DNA of 64,000 nucleotides from Dokdonella_A ginsengisoli (GTDB lineage: Bacteria > Pseudomonadota > Gammaproteobacteria > Xanthomonadales > Rhodanobacteraceae), in assembly GCF_042652785.1 (NCBI RefSeq), contig NZ_JBHSHD010000008.1, forward strand, positions 62,001-126,000. Direction: 5' to 3'. Both the position numbers and the translations under genes were made by a program. This document shows, piece after piece, positions 9,685 through 19,304 of the stretch. Under the pieces are notes generated by a model. It had not been told where the DNA came from and ran no database searches. It was given only the letters and a program-made list of their open reading frames with translations. Position 1 is the first letter of the stretch. Each line of letters begins with the position of its first letter.

Positions 9685-9693
9685 CCGCCGGCC

Positions 9694-9735
9694 ACCGGCC
9701 GCCGCCCGGAAAGCCCCAATCCGGCGGCGGCCGGT
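9694..9735 (+). terminator. Stem-loop after the propeller gene
   Basis: A perfect 13-bp GC stem (9694-9706 with 9723-9735) begins 10 bases after the stop codon. There is no U-tract, so termination is likely but not certain. Confidence 0.45.
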
Positions 9736-9790
9736 CGGCCGGCGTCCCTTCGCGCCGCGTGCAGGCGGACGCACCGTGCGCGACCGGTAA

Positions 9791-9819
9791 ATCTCTTTAT
9801 CCGGAACAAGCGATATAAT
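9791..9819 (+). promoter_or_regulatory. ahcY promoter with palindromic operator
   Basis: A perfect -10 TATAAT (9814-9819) forms the right end of a 29-bp element with a TCCGGA core and ATCTCT/GCGATAT arms. The same element precedes metF (19250-19278) with 24 of 29 positions identical when aligned by eye. The overlap with the -35/-10 region suggests a repressor site. An ArsR-family SahR-type regulator of methionine metabolism is a plausible binder by analogy, but no such regulator gene is in the window. Transcription would start near 9826, just before the riboswitch. Confidence 0.7.
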
Positions 9820-9832
9820 CCCGGCCAGCCTT

Positions 9833-9903
9833 CCGCCGAGGGGCGCTGCAGCGGGTTCCCCGCGACGCTCGGCGGACATGCATCCCATTGCAAGGGCGCC
9901 CGG
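9833..9903 (+). promoter_or_regulatory. SAH riboswitch in the ahcY leader
   Basis: The leader fits the ahcY/SAH riboswitch architecture. P1 is a perfect 8-bp helix (CCGCCGAG 9833-9840 with CTCGGCGG 9868-9875). The conserved internal segment GGGCGCTGC follows the first strand. A small hairpin (GCGGG/CCCGC, about 9851-9863) sits inside. A downstream GGGCGCCC segment (9894-9901) can pair with the GGCGC of the core as the pseudoknot. SAH binding in this class turns expression on; the downstream gene, ahcY, is its usual target. The fold was made by eye. Confidence 0.9.
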
Positions 9904-9948
9904 TGGGCCTGCGACACGCACGCCGCCACTCGATCCGGAGACCACCCG

Positions 9949-11379
<1,431 letters not shown>

Positions 11380-11407
11380 TCGGCCGCATCGTTCTACGCG
11401 ATACGAG

Positions 11408-11439
11408 CAACGGGCGCCTTCGGGCGCCCGTTGTGTTTG
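11408..11439. terminator. Terminator after ahcY
   Basis: A perfect 11-bp stem (11408-11418 with 11423-11433, TTCG loop) is followed by TGTTTGT. It lies between ahcY and the convergent gene ending at 11466 and probably serves both. Confidence 0.85.
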
Positions 11440-11465
11440 TGGCCGGCGACGTCTGCGCGCCGCGC

Positions 11466-12827
11466 CTATTCCACGCCGTCGGCGAAGATCAGGTCGTTGT
11501 CCAGGCGCGCCGCGGCGAAGTCGGCGTGAGGAATGTCGTCGGCAATGGAGAGGGTATATCCCGCCAGCAGCAGTCGGCCCCCATGATTGGCGACGCGGTA
11601 CGACATGTCCATGCCGTCCATTCCGGTCAGCGACGCAAAGTTGAAGTAGATGAGCCCGCCCTGACCGAAGTCGACATCGCGGCCGCCTTCCGGCGCGAAA
11701 CGCATGGCGAAGAAATCGCCGTCGCCATCCCCGGCGAGCACCATGCGGCCGTCGGACTGCACGACCATGTCGGAGATACCGTCGAAGGCGAGAGCGCAGA
11801 AGGGGTCGACGTAGAGACCGTCGCCGTCCAGCGAGTTGTCGAACGCTCCGTCGGGTTTCAGCCGCGCGACGGCCGGGCAGTAGCCCTGGCTGCCTCTGGC
11901 CAAGCCGCCGATCACGATGCGGCCATCGGGCAGCACCGAGGTCACATAAGCGTAGTCATTGCCGCCGGCAACCTGGTCGATGTCGATCGGCCGCAGGCCG
12001 TCGCCGTCGAAATCCGTATCCGGCGCGCCGTCCGCGCCACGCAGGCGGAAGACCTGCCAACTGGCATCGCTGTTGACCAGCGCACTCCCCACGGCGACCA
12101 GATCGCCCGCCGGCGTCTCTGCGATGTCGACCAGTTCCGTATCGTGCGTCGACGCCGGAAGCAGGATGCCGACGCCGCTTTCGGCGAAATCGCCGTCATA
12201 GTTGCCGCTCGCATCCAATCGTACGACCAGTCCGTGAAGAACGTTGTTGTAGTAGATGCTGCCCGCCAGGGCGATACGCCCGCTGCGCTGAATCACGACG
12301 GCGGCCGCCGTGCTGTCGTTCGCGTCTTCGACCACCCGGCAACCGGGGGCCAGAGCATTGTCGATCGTCGCGAAACCGGTATCCACGCTGCCATTGGCAA
12401 GGAAACGGCAGACCAGGGCCCGTTTCCCAGGGCCGATGAGATCGGCCTCTCCCACGACCACCAGCTTTCCGTCCGGCTGCAAGGCCGCGGCGCTGACGTA
12501 CACGGACTCCAATCCTGCCGGCAGATACCGGGGGCGGCCGAAGCTCTCGTCGACCTGGCCGTCGGCGCGCAGGCGCGCCAGGCCGATCTCGGTCGTGTTG
12601 TTTTCCCTTTGTACGAAGCCGGTCAACAGGATGCGTCCGTCCGGAAGCACGGCGATTCCTCTGGCCGCCGACATGTCGGCACCTTCGCCAAAGGCGACCT
12701 TCTGCAGGCCGCCCTGCCCGAAAAGCGGGTCGAGAAAGCCGTCCGGTGCGGCGTGCGCGGTCGATACCGCGGCGAGGGAGAGACTGAGAACGAGGGCGGA
12801 AAGCGAGGTACGAAGCATCGGCATCAC
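11466..12827 (-). CDS. Secreted delta-60/DUF5122-type beta-propeller protein ending in IFADGVE
   Basis: A 453-residue exported protein with signal peptide LVLSLSLAAVSTAHA (about residues 12-26). It has repeated blades of the delta-60 type: GFLDPLFGQGGLQKV, GIAVLPDGRILLTGF, AALQPDGKLVVVGEAD, SVLPDGRIVIGGLARG, VVQSDGRMVLAGDGDGD and RDVDFGQGGLIYFNF. The C-terminus is DNDLIFADGVE, again the shared terminal motif. The first two codons are both Met, with another Met two residues on, so the exact start is uncertain by a few residues. It faces ahcY and follows the terminator of the minus-strand iron operon. Role unknown. Confidence 0.87.
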   Translation of the reverse strand: MMPMLRTSLSALVLSLSLAAVSTAHAAPDGFLDPLFGQGGLQKVAFGEGADMSAARGIAVLPDGRILLTGFVQRENNTTEIGLARLRADGQVDESFGRPRYLPAGLESVYVSAAALQPDGKLVVVGEADLIGPGKRALVCRFLANGSVDTGFATIDNALAPGCRVVEDANDSTAAAVVIQRSGRIALAGSIYYNNVLHGLVVRLDASGNYDGDFAESGVGILLPASTHDTELVDIAETPAGDLVAVGSALVNSDASWQVFRLRGADGAPDTDFDGDGLRPIDIDQVAGGNDYAYVTSVLPDGRIVIGGLARGSQGYCPAVARLKPDGAFDNSLDGDGLYVDPFCALAFDGISDMVVQSDGRMVLAGDGDGDFFAMRFAPEGGRDVDFGQGGLIYFNFASLTGMDGMDMSYRVANHGGRLLLAGYTLSIADDIPHADFAAARLDNDLIFADGVE

Positions 12828-12893
12828 CGGGCAGCCAGGAAAGCCACCGGCACGGCCGGTGGAGGTTGCCTCGATATACGTAATCGGATCGCC

Positions 12894-12914
12894 GCACGGA
12901 TCATCGATCCGTGC
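12894..12914 (-). terminator. Hairpin after the DUF3228 gene
   Basis: A perfect 9-bp stem GCACGGATC/GATCCGTGC with an ATC loop lies 14 bases past the stop of the minus-strand DUF3228 gene. A second 7-bp hairpin follows at 12844-12862. Neither has a U-tract. Confidence 0.5.
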
Positions 12915-12927
12915 CGGCGCCGCGGCG

Positions 12928-13482
12928 CTAGCGCCAGTTCGCGTTCCGCTCCCAGAACGCGACGCTGCGCCGGTACGCCGCGCGATCGATCGGCACGCCG
13001 GAGCCGCCCTCGTCCACGCCGAGCGCGTTGCGCATCATCGTGATCGGCGCCATCGGGATCTCCTCCGGCTCCATCGTGTAGAGGCAGCCGACGATGCCCC
13101 AGTCGGCATCGATCGGCGTGCCTTCCTTCGCCATTTGTCCACGGTCGTACAGGATCGGCACGAGATAGCGCGCGACCGGCGGCTCGATACCTTCGAACCA
13201 GCGCACGAGCACCGGCAACTCGTCCCTCGCGCGCGCCTCGTAGGCCGAGCGCAGGCAATGGCGGTTGGCGTCGGTGATGGCGAGAACCGAACCACGCGTC
13301 GAAGTCCAGTTCGCGTGCACATGCAGCTTGCAGAACGGCGCGTAGCCGTCGAGCACCTTCAGTGGCACCTCGTCGTTGAGGCGCCGGGCGAATTCCTCCG
13401 GCGTGCAGTCCCGGATCGCGGTGAGGCGACCGTCGCGTGGGAACAGACGCGCGCGGGCGAAATCGGTGAGGACGATCGACAT
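12928..13482 (-). CDS. DUF3228 family protein
   Basis: A 184-residue soluble protein starting MSIVLTDFARARLFPRD. An upstream in-frame start would add 50 arginine-rich, non-conserved residues and is rejected. Conserved-looking blocks include DGYAPFCKLHVHANWTST (about 45-62), VLVRWFEGIEPPVARYLVP and the C-terminal MAPITMMRNALGVDEGGSGVP, which I recognise from DUF3228 proteins of proteobacteria. No catalytic role is known to me. It lies 142 bases after the PepSY gene on the same strand and may be the last cistron of the iron operon or separately transcribed. Confidence 0.85.
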   Translation of the reverse strand: MSIVLTDFARARLFPRDGRLTAIRDCTPEEFARRLNDEVPLKVLDGYAPFCKLHVHANWTSTRGSVLAITDANRHCLRSAYEARARDELPVLVRWFEGIEPPVARYLVPILYDRGQMAKEGTPIDADWGIVGCLYTMEPEEIPMAPITMMRNALGVDEGGSGVPIDRAAYRRSVAFWERNANWR

Positions 13483-13624
13483 GGCGGGAACCTGGAAAAG
13501 CGGCCTGCAGCCGGCGAGCTTATCGCGTTCGCAGCGCAGACCGACCGGGGATGCGGCCGATTTCGTCCAGCGGCGACCCGCTCCCGCCGTTCGGCAGCGC
13601 GGCGTGCGGACGTCGCCGTGCGGA

Positions 13625-15208
13625 TCAGGCACCCGCCGCCGTCGCGGCCGGCTGCGCCCACACGCTGTCGGCGTGACCGTGCCGCATGCGCCGGCGTGTG
13701 CGCCGCGCGATCAGCGCGAGGACCGGCACGGCGGCGAGCGCGGTGATGTCGACGGCGATGCCCGCCCCGGCATGGTTCCACGCGCCGCCCAGGCCCCAGG
13801 CGCCGGCCAGGCTGCTGGCGGGAATCAGCAGCGTCAACGCCGCGCAGGCCCACAGCAGTTCGCAGGCCGCACGCGGCGCGCCGCGCAGGAACGACCATGC
13901 TACCGAAGCGAAGAACACCGCGTAGTAGATGCCCTCGTGCCAGGCCGCGAGGTCGTCGACGCGCGCGGGCAGCCACTTCGCCGCCGCGATCGTGGCGGAG
14001 ATGCCGGCGACGCAGCCGAGCGCCACGCCGACGGTCAGGTCGGCGAGCGCACGCGCGCTGCGCGTCTGCTCGACCGCGTCGCGCCCGCGCGCCTTGCGCC
14101 GTCGCGATTCCACCCACAGCAGGTTGCCGGTATAGAACAGCAACGCGCCGGCCAGCCCCATCAGCACGTACAACCAGCGCACCGGATTGCCGCCGTAGCT
14201 GCCGAAATGCAATGCGAAGAAGGCGTTCACCGTCTCGCCCCAGCCGTCCATGTGCCCGGGCAGGTCGTGCGTGTCGACCACGCCGGTGTACGGATCCAGA
14301 TGCGTCTGCATCCAGGTGCGCCCACGCGCGCCGCGGCGCACGTCGAGGCCGACCAGGCTCGCTTCGAGCTGGCCGTCCCTGTTCTGCTGGAAAGCGAAGC
14401 GGAACACTTCGAAGCCCGGCAGTTGCGCCCTGGCGCGCGCGAGCAGTTCGGTCGCCGGCAGCGGCTTGTCGCCGGTCGGCGGCGGCTCGTGCTCGCCCCA
14501 GTCGATCTGGCCGCCGTACAACGCCTTGGCCTGGGTGGCGTAGAACGGTGTGTGGAAAGCAAACACCACGCTGGTCAGCGCGATGACCAGATGGAACGGC
14601 AGGCTGACGATGCCGAGCGCATTGTGCGCATCCAGCCACATGCGCTTGATGTTCTTGCCGACGCGCAGCGCGAACACGTCCCTGACCAGGGTCGGCAGCA
14701 GCACGATCAGCCCGGAAAGCAGGGCCACCGCGTAGGCCAGTGCAACGGCGCCCATGATGACGCGCGCGACGTCGTCGGGCAGCGGCAGGCCGACGAACTG
14801 GTGCATGCGGTCGACCAGTTGCGCTACCGGCGCCTTGCGCAGCTTCTCCACCTGCAGGCTGCCGTCGGAAGTGACGCTCGCGCCGTACTCGATCAGTTCG
14901 CGCGGGCGCTTGCCGCGCTCGGCCCAGATCACCCGCGCCGGCTGATCCGGTGTCGTCGTGACCAGAATCGAGTAGTGCCTGGCCGCTTGCGGATACGCCG
15001 CCACGGTTGCCTCGAGCAGTTTCTCGGCGTCTTCCAGCGGCGGTGCTTCGGCCAGTGCGGAGGGCGGCGTCGCCCAGCGTTCGAGCGGCTTTTCGAACAT
15101 CGTGACCGCGCCCGCGTAGAACGCAACGAACAGCATCAGCCCGCAGACGATGCCGATCCAGATGTGCACGTCCTTGTAGACCTTGATGACGTCGCTGCCG
15201 ATCTTCAT
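13625..15208 (-). CDS. PepSY-associated transmembrane protein (iron-uptake associated)
   Basis: A 527-residue inner-membrane protein of the PepSY_TM family: an N-terminal TM helix (about 16-38), a periplasmic PepSY region, then paired helices around 150-180 and 205-225. A second periplasmic domain (about 230-330) has LDPYTGVVDTHDLPGHMDGWGETVNAFFALHFGSYGG. Further helices follow at about 345-370, 395-415, 425-480 and 490-510. Such proteins accompany TonB siderophore receptors and are proposed to help reduce or release iron at the inner membrane. It is separated by only seven bases from the DUF3649 gene, and the four upstream genes overlap, indicating one operon. Confidence 0.9.
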   Translation of the reverse strand: MKIGSDVIKVYKDVHIWIGIVCGLMLFVAFYAGAVTMFEKPLERWATPPSALAEAPPLEDAEKLLEATVAAYPQAARHYSILVTTTPDQPARVIWAERGKRPRELIEYGASVTSDGSLQVEKLRKAPVAQLVDRMHQFVGLPLPDDVARVIMGAVALAYAVALLSGLIVLLPTLVRDVFALRVGKNIKRMWLDAHNALGIVSLPFHLVIALTSVVFAFHTPFYATQAKALYGGQIDWGEHEPPPTGDKPLPATELLARARAQLPGFEVFRFAFQQNRDGQLEASLVGLDVRRGARGRTWMQTHLDPYTGVVDTHDLPGHMDGWGETVNAFFALHFGSYGGNPVRWLYVLMGLAGALLFYTGNLLWVESRRRKARGRDAVEQTRSARALADLTVGVALGCVAGISATIAAAKWLPARVDDLAAWHEGIYYAVFFASVAWSFLRGAPRAACELLWACAALTLLIPASSLAGAWGLGGAWNHAGAGIAVDITALAAVPVLALIARRTRRRMRHGHADSVWAQPAATAAGA

Positions 15209-15215
15209 CGCCGCC

Positions 15216-15515
15216 TCACTCCAGCCACGACTTCATCGCCCACAGCAGACCGAATGCCGCCGCGGTCGCCAGGCCCAGCCACAGCCATGCACGCAAGCTG
15301 TCGCGGAACAGGAACACGAAGCCGAGCACGGTCGCCCAGATCGGCGCGATCATCCACATGGTGAACTGCACCTTGCCTTCGCCGGCGAAGCCGCCGGGCG
15401 TGAGCAGCGCGATCACGCCGCTGAGCGCGACCGCCAGGGCGTAGCCGAGCACCGCGCCGGCGCAGGTCTTGCCGAACCAGTGGCGACTGTGCAGCCGCGG
15501 ACGCACCGCGCTCAT
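15216..15515 (-). CDS. DUF3649-type small membrane protein of iron uptake
   Basis: A 99-residue protein with about three hydrophobic helices (about 18-38, 50-70 and 75-93) and the pattern GKTCAGAVLGYALAVALSG...FRDSLRAWLWLGL, which fits the DUF3649 'iron uptake protein' family. Its ATG overlaps the stop of the DUF3325 gene by four bases (ATGA), so translation is coupled. It lies between DUF3325 and PepSY_TM genes, the usual arrangement in siderophore loci. Molecular role is not established. Confidence 0.8.
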   Translation of the reverse strand: MSAVRPRLHSRHWFGKTCAGAVLGYALAVALSGVIALLTPGGFAGEGKVQFTMWMIAPIWATVLGFVFLFRDSLRAWLWLGLATAAAFGLLWAMKSWLE

Positions 15516-15814
15516 GGAGCGCCGTTCCCTGCGGCGTCACCGGCGCGCGCCCGCGCGCGCCACGCGCCGAGGAATGGCGCGATCGACCCGACGAACATCA
15601 GCAGCACGCTCCACGCGAACACCGCTTCCATCGGCGCGAGCACGCGCGTCGTCGCCGCCAGCGACACGAGCGTGCAAACCGTGCCCGGCCACCAGCGACG
15701 ACGCGCCGGCCACGGCCCGGCCGCGCGCAGCTGCTGCTGCGGCGAGGCGAGATAGAACAGCAGTGCGCCGGCAACGCCGCTGACGACCGCCAGGGAGGCG
15801 AGCCAGGCCGTCAA
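15512..15814 (-). CDS. DUF3325-type small membrane protein of iron uptake
   Basis: A roughly 100-residue membrane protein with three predicted helices. I place the start at TTG 15814 because AGGAG lies a few bases upstream and the TTGA overlaps the esterase stop codon; no ATG lies near this overlap. The sequence TAWLASLAVVSGVAGALLFYLA and a later VLLMFVGSIAPFLGAW are consistent with DUF3325, a partner of DUF3649 and PepSY proteins in siderophore operons. The non-ATG start and coupling suggest a deliberately limited yield. Family assignment rests partly on context. Confidence 0.7.
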   Translation of the reverse strand: MTAWLASLAVVSGVAGALLFYLASPQQQLRAAGPWPARRRWWPGTVCTLVSLAATTRVLAPMEAVFAWSVLLMFVGSIAPFLGAWRARARAGDAAGNGAP

Positions 15815-16779
15815 CGCTGCTCCTGCGCCGACGCTTGCGGCGCCGGCGGTTCCACCAGCGCACGCAGCAGGCGATGCAGCGACGATCCCAGCGTCTGTCC
15901 GTGCGACTGACCGGACAGCGTCTCCAGGCGCACGTCCAGCCCGCTCCGCCGCAACCGCTCGGCCATGCGCCGTGCCGCGTCCGGCGGCACGCTGCCGCGC
16001 GCGCGGCGCATCGCCTCGACCGCAGCCGGATCCCGCGTCGACGACGGTGGCGCAGACGCCGGCGCCCGTTCGCCGCCTTCGCCGACCCACAGCCACAGGC
16101 GCGGCGGCGGGCTCGGCCAGGACGCGACGGCGTCCTCTTCCTTCAGCAGCTGGCCGTCGCCCCACCACAGCGAGGGATCGGCGGCGGCGTAACCGGCGAA
16201 TGTCCGCGGCCGCGCGAACAGCGCGTGCAGCGCGAACACGCCGCCATAGGAATGCCCCCACAACGTGCGCCGCCGCGGATCGAGTCGCACGATTGATTCG
16301 GCTTTCGGCACGATCACGGTCTCGAGCAGATCGAGGAAGGCGTCGGCACCGCCGTTGCGACGGCCGCCGGGCACGTCGCGTTGCGCCTCTTCGCCGCCGG
16401 GCCGCTGCGGCGTGTAGTCGTAGGCGCGCGCTTCGGCGTCGATGCGCAGGTCGTTGTCGTAGCCGACGAAGACCAGCACCGGCGGCGGCATCGCCTTGCT
16501 GAGCGTAGCCAGCAATGCGGCGTCGATCTCCATCAGGGCGGCGTTGCCGTCGAGCAGGTAGACGGCCGGGAAGCCCGCCGCCGGTGCCGGCGCGTCCGGC
16601 AGCGCCAGACGCACACGGTAGCGGCGCAGGCCGTCGCGCGAGCCCACGCGAAACTGCTCGAAACGCCATCCCGTCACGCCGGTATCGGCGACGGTGCTGC
16701 CGATCCGGCGCGTCAGGTCCGGCTGCGCTGCGAGCGGGAACGCCAGCAACAGGCCGAGCAGCGCGACGACGCGATGCAT
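15811..16779 (-). CDS. Alpha/beta-hydrolase, putative siderophore esterase (Fes/IroE-like)
   Basis: A 322-residue protein with a signal peptide (VVALLGLLLAFPLAAQP), so it probably acts in the periplasm. It belongs to the esterase-D/Fes-like fold. The nucleophile elbow GHSYGG is near residue 170 and is followed by VFALHALFARP. Acidic and histidine candidates lie in the C-terminal part, including SGQSHGQT for the catalytic His. The family hydrolyses ester bonds in enterobactin-type siderophores; location inside this operon supports that role, but a general esterase is possible. Its ATG overlaps the receptor stop (TGATG) by one base. Confidence 0.85.
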   Translation of the reverse strand: MHRVVALLGLLLAFPLAAQPDLTRRIGSTVADTGVTGWRFEQFRVGSRDGLRRYRVRLALPDAPAPAAGFPAVYLLDGNAALMEIDAALLATLSKAMPPPVLVFVGYDNDLRIDAEARAYDYTPQRPGGEEAQRDVPGGRRNGGADAFLDLLETVIVPKAESIVRLDPRRRTLWGHSYGGVFALHALFARPRTFAGYAAADPSLWWGDGQLLKEEDAVASWPSPPPRLWLWVGEGGERAPASAPPSSTRDPAAVEAMRRARGSVPPDAARRMAERLRRSGLDVRLETLSGQSHGQTLGSSLHRLLRALVEPPAPQASAQEQR

Positions 16780-19043
16780 CACCAGCCGAGCCTCAGCGTG
16801 GCGATCGCCGTGCGGCCGCTGCCGTACCAGCACGAGGACGTGCCGGTGCAGGTGCTGACGAAGCGCTTGTCGGCGATGTTGCTGACATTGAGCGACAGCA
16901 TCGCGTTGGCCCGGGTGAAGCGCGACAGGTCGTAGCGCAGCGCCGCATCCCACAACGTGTACGCCGGGATCTTGTCCGGGTACCTGTCCGCGCCGCCGGC
17001 GATGCTGCGACTGTTGCCGACGATGTAGCTCGAACCGTTGTAGCGCACGCCGGTGGCGATGCCCAAACCGTTCAGCGCGCCCGACTGGAAGGTGTAGTCG
17101 CCCCACAGCGAGGCGATCCAGTCCGGCACCATCTCCACGTCCTTGCCTTCGTAGACGTTGGCGCTGCGCACGTACTCCGAATCCATCTTCGAGGCTGCGC
17201 CGATCACGCTGAAGCCCTCGACCGGCGTGATGCGCGCCTCCAGCTCGATGCCGCGCACGCGGGTCTCGCCGTGGCCGATGCGGCACTGGGTGGTGCCGGC
17301 CGGGCCGCAGACGGTGCCGTGATCCGTGTCGGGCACGGCCACGCCCTTCTGGCGCAGGTCGTAGGCGGCCAGCGTGACGAGGCCGTCGAAGTTGGCCGGC
17401 TGGTATTTCACGCCGATCTCCCACTGCTTGCCGCGCACCGGGTCGAACGGCTTGCCGTCGTAGCTGTTGGTGCTGTCGTAGCCGGACGGCTGGAACGACT
17501 CGGAATAGCTCAGGTACGGCGCGAAGCCGCTGTCGAACGCGTACAGCACGCCGGCGTTGCCGCTGAAAGCCTCGTCCTTGATCCGCGTCGTCTTCGACCG
17601 CGGCTGGCACTGGCCGTTGCCCTGGCAGGCCTGGCTCCAGCTGTCGTCCTGGAACCAGTCGTAGCGGCCACCGGCGGTGAAGCGCCACTTGTCGAGCACG
17701 ATCTGATCCTGCAGGTAGGCGCCGGTCTGGGTGCTCTCGGTGCCGCTGTTGCCGATCGAGTTCAACGTGCCGGTGGGACCGGTGTGGACCGGGTTGAAGA
17801 TGTCGATGCTGGCGGGATTGGCGTAGGTCAGGCGCGCGTTGTCCTGCTCACCCCTGCCCCAGTCCACGCCGAACAGCAGCGTGTGCGCGAGCATACCGGT
17901 GTCGAACTTGCCGATCAGGCGGGTATCGATCGTGTCGCCGTCGGCGTCGCCGGTGCCTGCGACCTGGCGGCGCTTCTGCGTGCGACCGTCCGGGTCGAGC
18001 GGGCCGTTCGTGACGATGCCGCGATAGAGCGAATCCACGTGCATGTGGCGCGCGCTCTGGCTCAGCGTCCAGGTGTCGTTGAACGCGTGCTCGAGCAGCC
18101 AGCCGGCACTCCAGATCGTGCGGTCCCAGGTATCCCAGGCCGGCTCGCCGATGAAGGTGGTGTTCTTCATGTAGCCGTACGGAGTCGGGATCAGGGTGCC
18201 GTCCATCGGCAGGAACTGGTAGGTCGAGCCGCCGTCGTCCTTCAGGTACTGGCCGAGCAGGGTCAGGCGCGTCTTCTCGGCGATCTGCCAGGTGTAGCTG
18301 GGCGCCAGGAACCAGTGCTTCTGCTCGACGGTGTCGATCTGGGTGTCGCCATCGGCGTAACGGCCGACCAGGCGGAACAGATGGCGGTCGTCGCCGGCGC
18401 CGGCGCCGAGGTCGAACGCGGCGCTGTAGGTGCCGTAGCCGTCGAGGCCGAGCTGGAGCACCTGCTGCTGGTCCGGTGTCGGAGTCTTGCTGACCTGGTT
18501 GACCATGCCGCCCGGCGCCACCTGACCGTACATCACGGCGGACGGCCCCTTCAGCACCTCGACGCGATCCAGGTTCCAGCTGTCGAACTTGGTCTTGTTC
18601 CAGCCGCCGATCGGCGGCGCGCGCAGGCCGTCGAGCGTGACGTTGGGACTTTCGCTGCCGGCACTGAAGCCGCGGATGCGGAAATCGTCGTAGCGGTTGT
18701 CATTGCCGGTGCTTTCGAGCACCACGCCGGCGACGTAGCGCATCGCCTCGTTGAGGTTGGTGACGCCGCGCGCGTCCATCTCCTCGCGCGCGATCACCGA
18801 CACCGACTTGGCCGTCTCGGCGATCGGCGTGTCGGTCTTCGTGGCGCCGGAGGTATGGGTGGTGGTGCGGTAGGCGTTGACGCGGACGGCATCGAGCTGC
18901 ACCGAGTCGGCCGCGTCGGGAGCGTCGGCGGCGGGTTCCGGCTCGGCCGCGGCGACGACGCCGGACAGCAGCAGGGAGGAAATCAGGGGCGCGAAGCGGA
19001 GGCGGCGCAGCCGCGGCCGACCCTGGAAGGCATTGATGGGCAT
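16779..19043 (-). CDS. TonB-dependent siderophore receptor
   Basis: A 754-residue outer-membrane receptor. I choose the ATG at 19043 because it leads into a signal sequence (RFAPLISSLLLSGVVAAAEP) and the longer frame crosses the Fur-box promoter. A TonB-box-like segment (DSVQLDAVRV) is followed by a plug domain with TAKSVSVIAREEMDARGV, RIRGFSAG and VEVLKGPSAVMYGQVAPGGMVN (about 60-190). A 22-strand barrel follows, ending in ATLRLGW with the aromatic C-terminus needed for outer-membrane assembly. Its ligand is not obvious; ferrichrome- or catecholate-type ligands are candidates. It leads a five-gene operon. Confidence 0.93.
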   Translation of the reverse strand: MPINAFQGRPRLRRLRFAPLISSLLLSGVVAAAEPEPAADAPDAADSVQLDAVRVNAYRTTTHTSGATKTDTPIAETAKSVSVIAREEMDARGVTNLNEAMRYVAGVVLESTGNDNRYDDFRIRGFSAGSESPNVTLDGLRAPPIGGWNKTKFDSWNLDRVEVLKGPSAVMYGQVAPGGMVNQVSKTPTPDQQQVLQLGLDGYGTYSAAFDLGAGAGDDRHLFRLVGRYADGDTQIDTVEQKHWFLAPSYTWQIAEKTRLTLLGQYLKDDGGSTYQFLPMDGTLIPTPYGYMKNTTFIGEPAWDTWDRTIWSAGWLLEHAFNDTWTLSQSARHMHVDSLYRGIVTNGPLDPDGRTQKRRQVAGTGDADGDTIDTRLIGKFDTGMLAHTLLFGVDWGRGEQDNARLTYANPASIDIFNPVHTGPTGTLNSIGNSGTESTQTGAYLQDQIVLDKWRFTAGGRYDWFQDDSWSQACQGNGQCQPRSKTTRIKDEAFSGNAGVLYAFDSGFAPYLSYSESFQPSGYDSTNSYDGKPFDPVRGKQWEIGVKYQPANFDGLVTLAAYDLRQKGVAVPDTDHGTVCGPAGTTQCRIGHGETRVRGIELEARITPVEGFSVIGAASKMDSEYVRSANVYEGKDVEMVPDWIASLWGDYTFQSGALNGLGIATGVRYNGSSYIVGNSRSIAGGADRYPDKIPAYTLWDAALRYDLSRFTRANAMLSLNVSNIADKRFVSTCTGTSSCWYGSGRTAIATLRLGW

Positions 19044-19130
19044 CGCAATAGCCAGGAAGCAAAGGAAAGGGACCGCGACCTGGCGTGCCCGACTTGGGCT
19101 GGCTACGTCTGACGCCGAAACCTTCTCACA

Positions 19131-19149
19131 AATGAGAATGAATCTCAAT
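19131..19149 (-). promoter_or_regulatory. Fur box upstream of the siderophore receptor operon
   Basis: The 19-bp AATGAGAATGAATCTCAAT matches the Fur consensus in both half-sites (GAGAATGAATCTC core). It sits about 90-105 bases upstream of the receptor start. Iron-dependent repression of the whole operon is inferred. Confidence 0.85.
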
Positions 19150-19249
19150 AACAAATCGCCAGCAAGGCGGCCGGAAGGCGATGTCTCCCGCGCGGCTCGA
19201 CCGGCCCCCGCCACCGCGCGCTCCGCACGCGGCGGCATGCGGGGCATCT

Positions 19250-19278
19250 ATCTCTGTATCCGGACAAAGAGATATAGT
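19250..19278 (+). promoter_or_regulatory. metF promoter with palindromic operator shared with ahcY
   Basis: A near-perfect palindrome (arms ATCTCTGTATC / ACAAAGAGAT around TCCGGA) ends in the -10 box TATAGT (19273-19278). It is the metF counterpart of 9791-9819. Because the -10 is only 26 bases from the metF ATG, the transcript has a very short leader and no room for a riboswitch. Confidence 0.7.
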
Positions 19279-19304
19279 TCGCCCATTCCGTGCCGGGCTC
19301 GACG

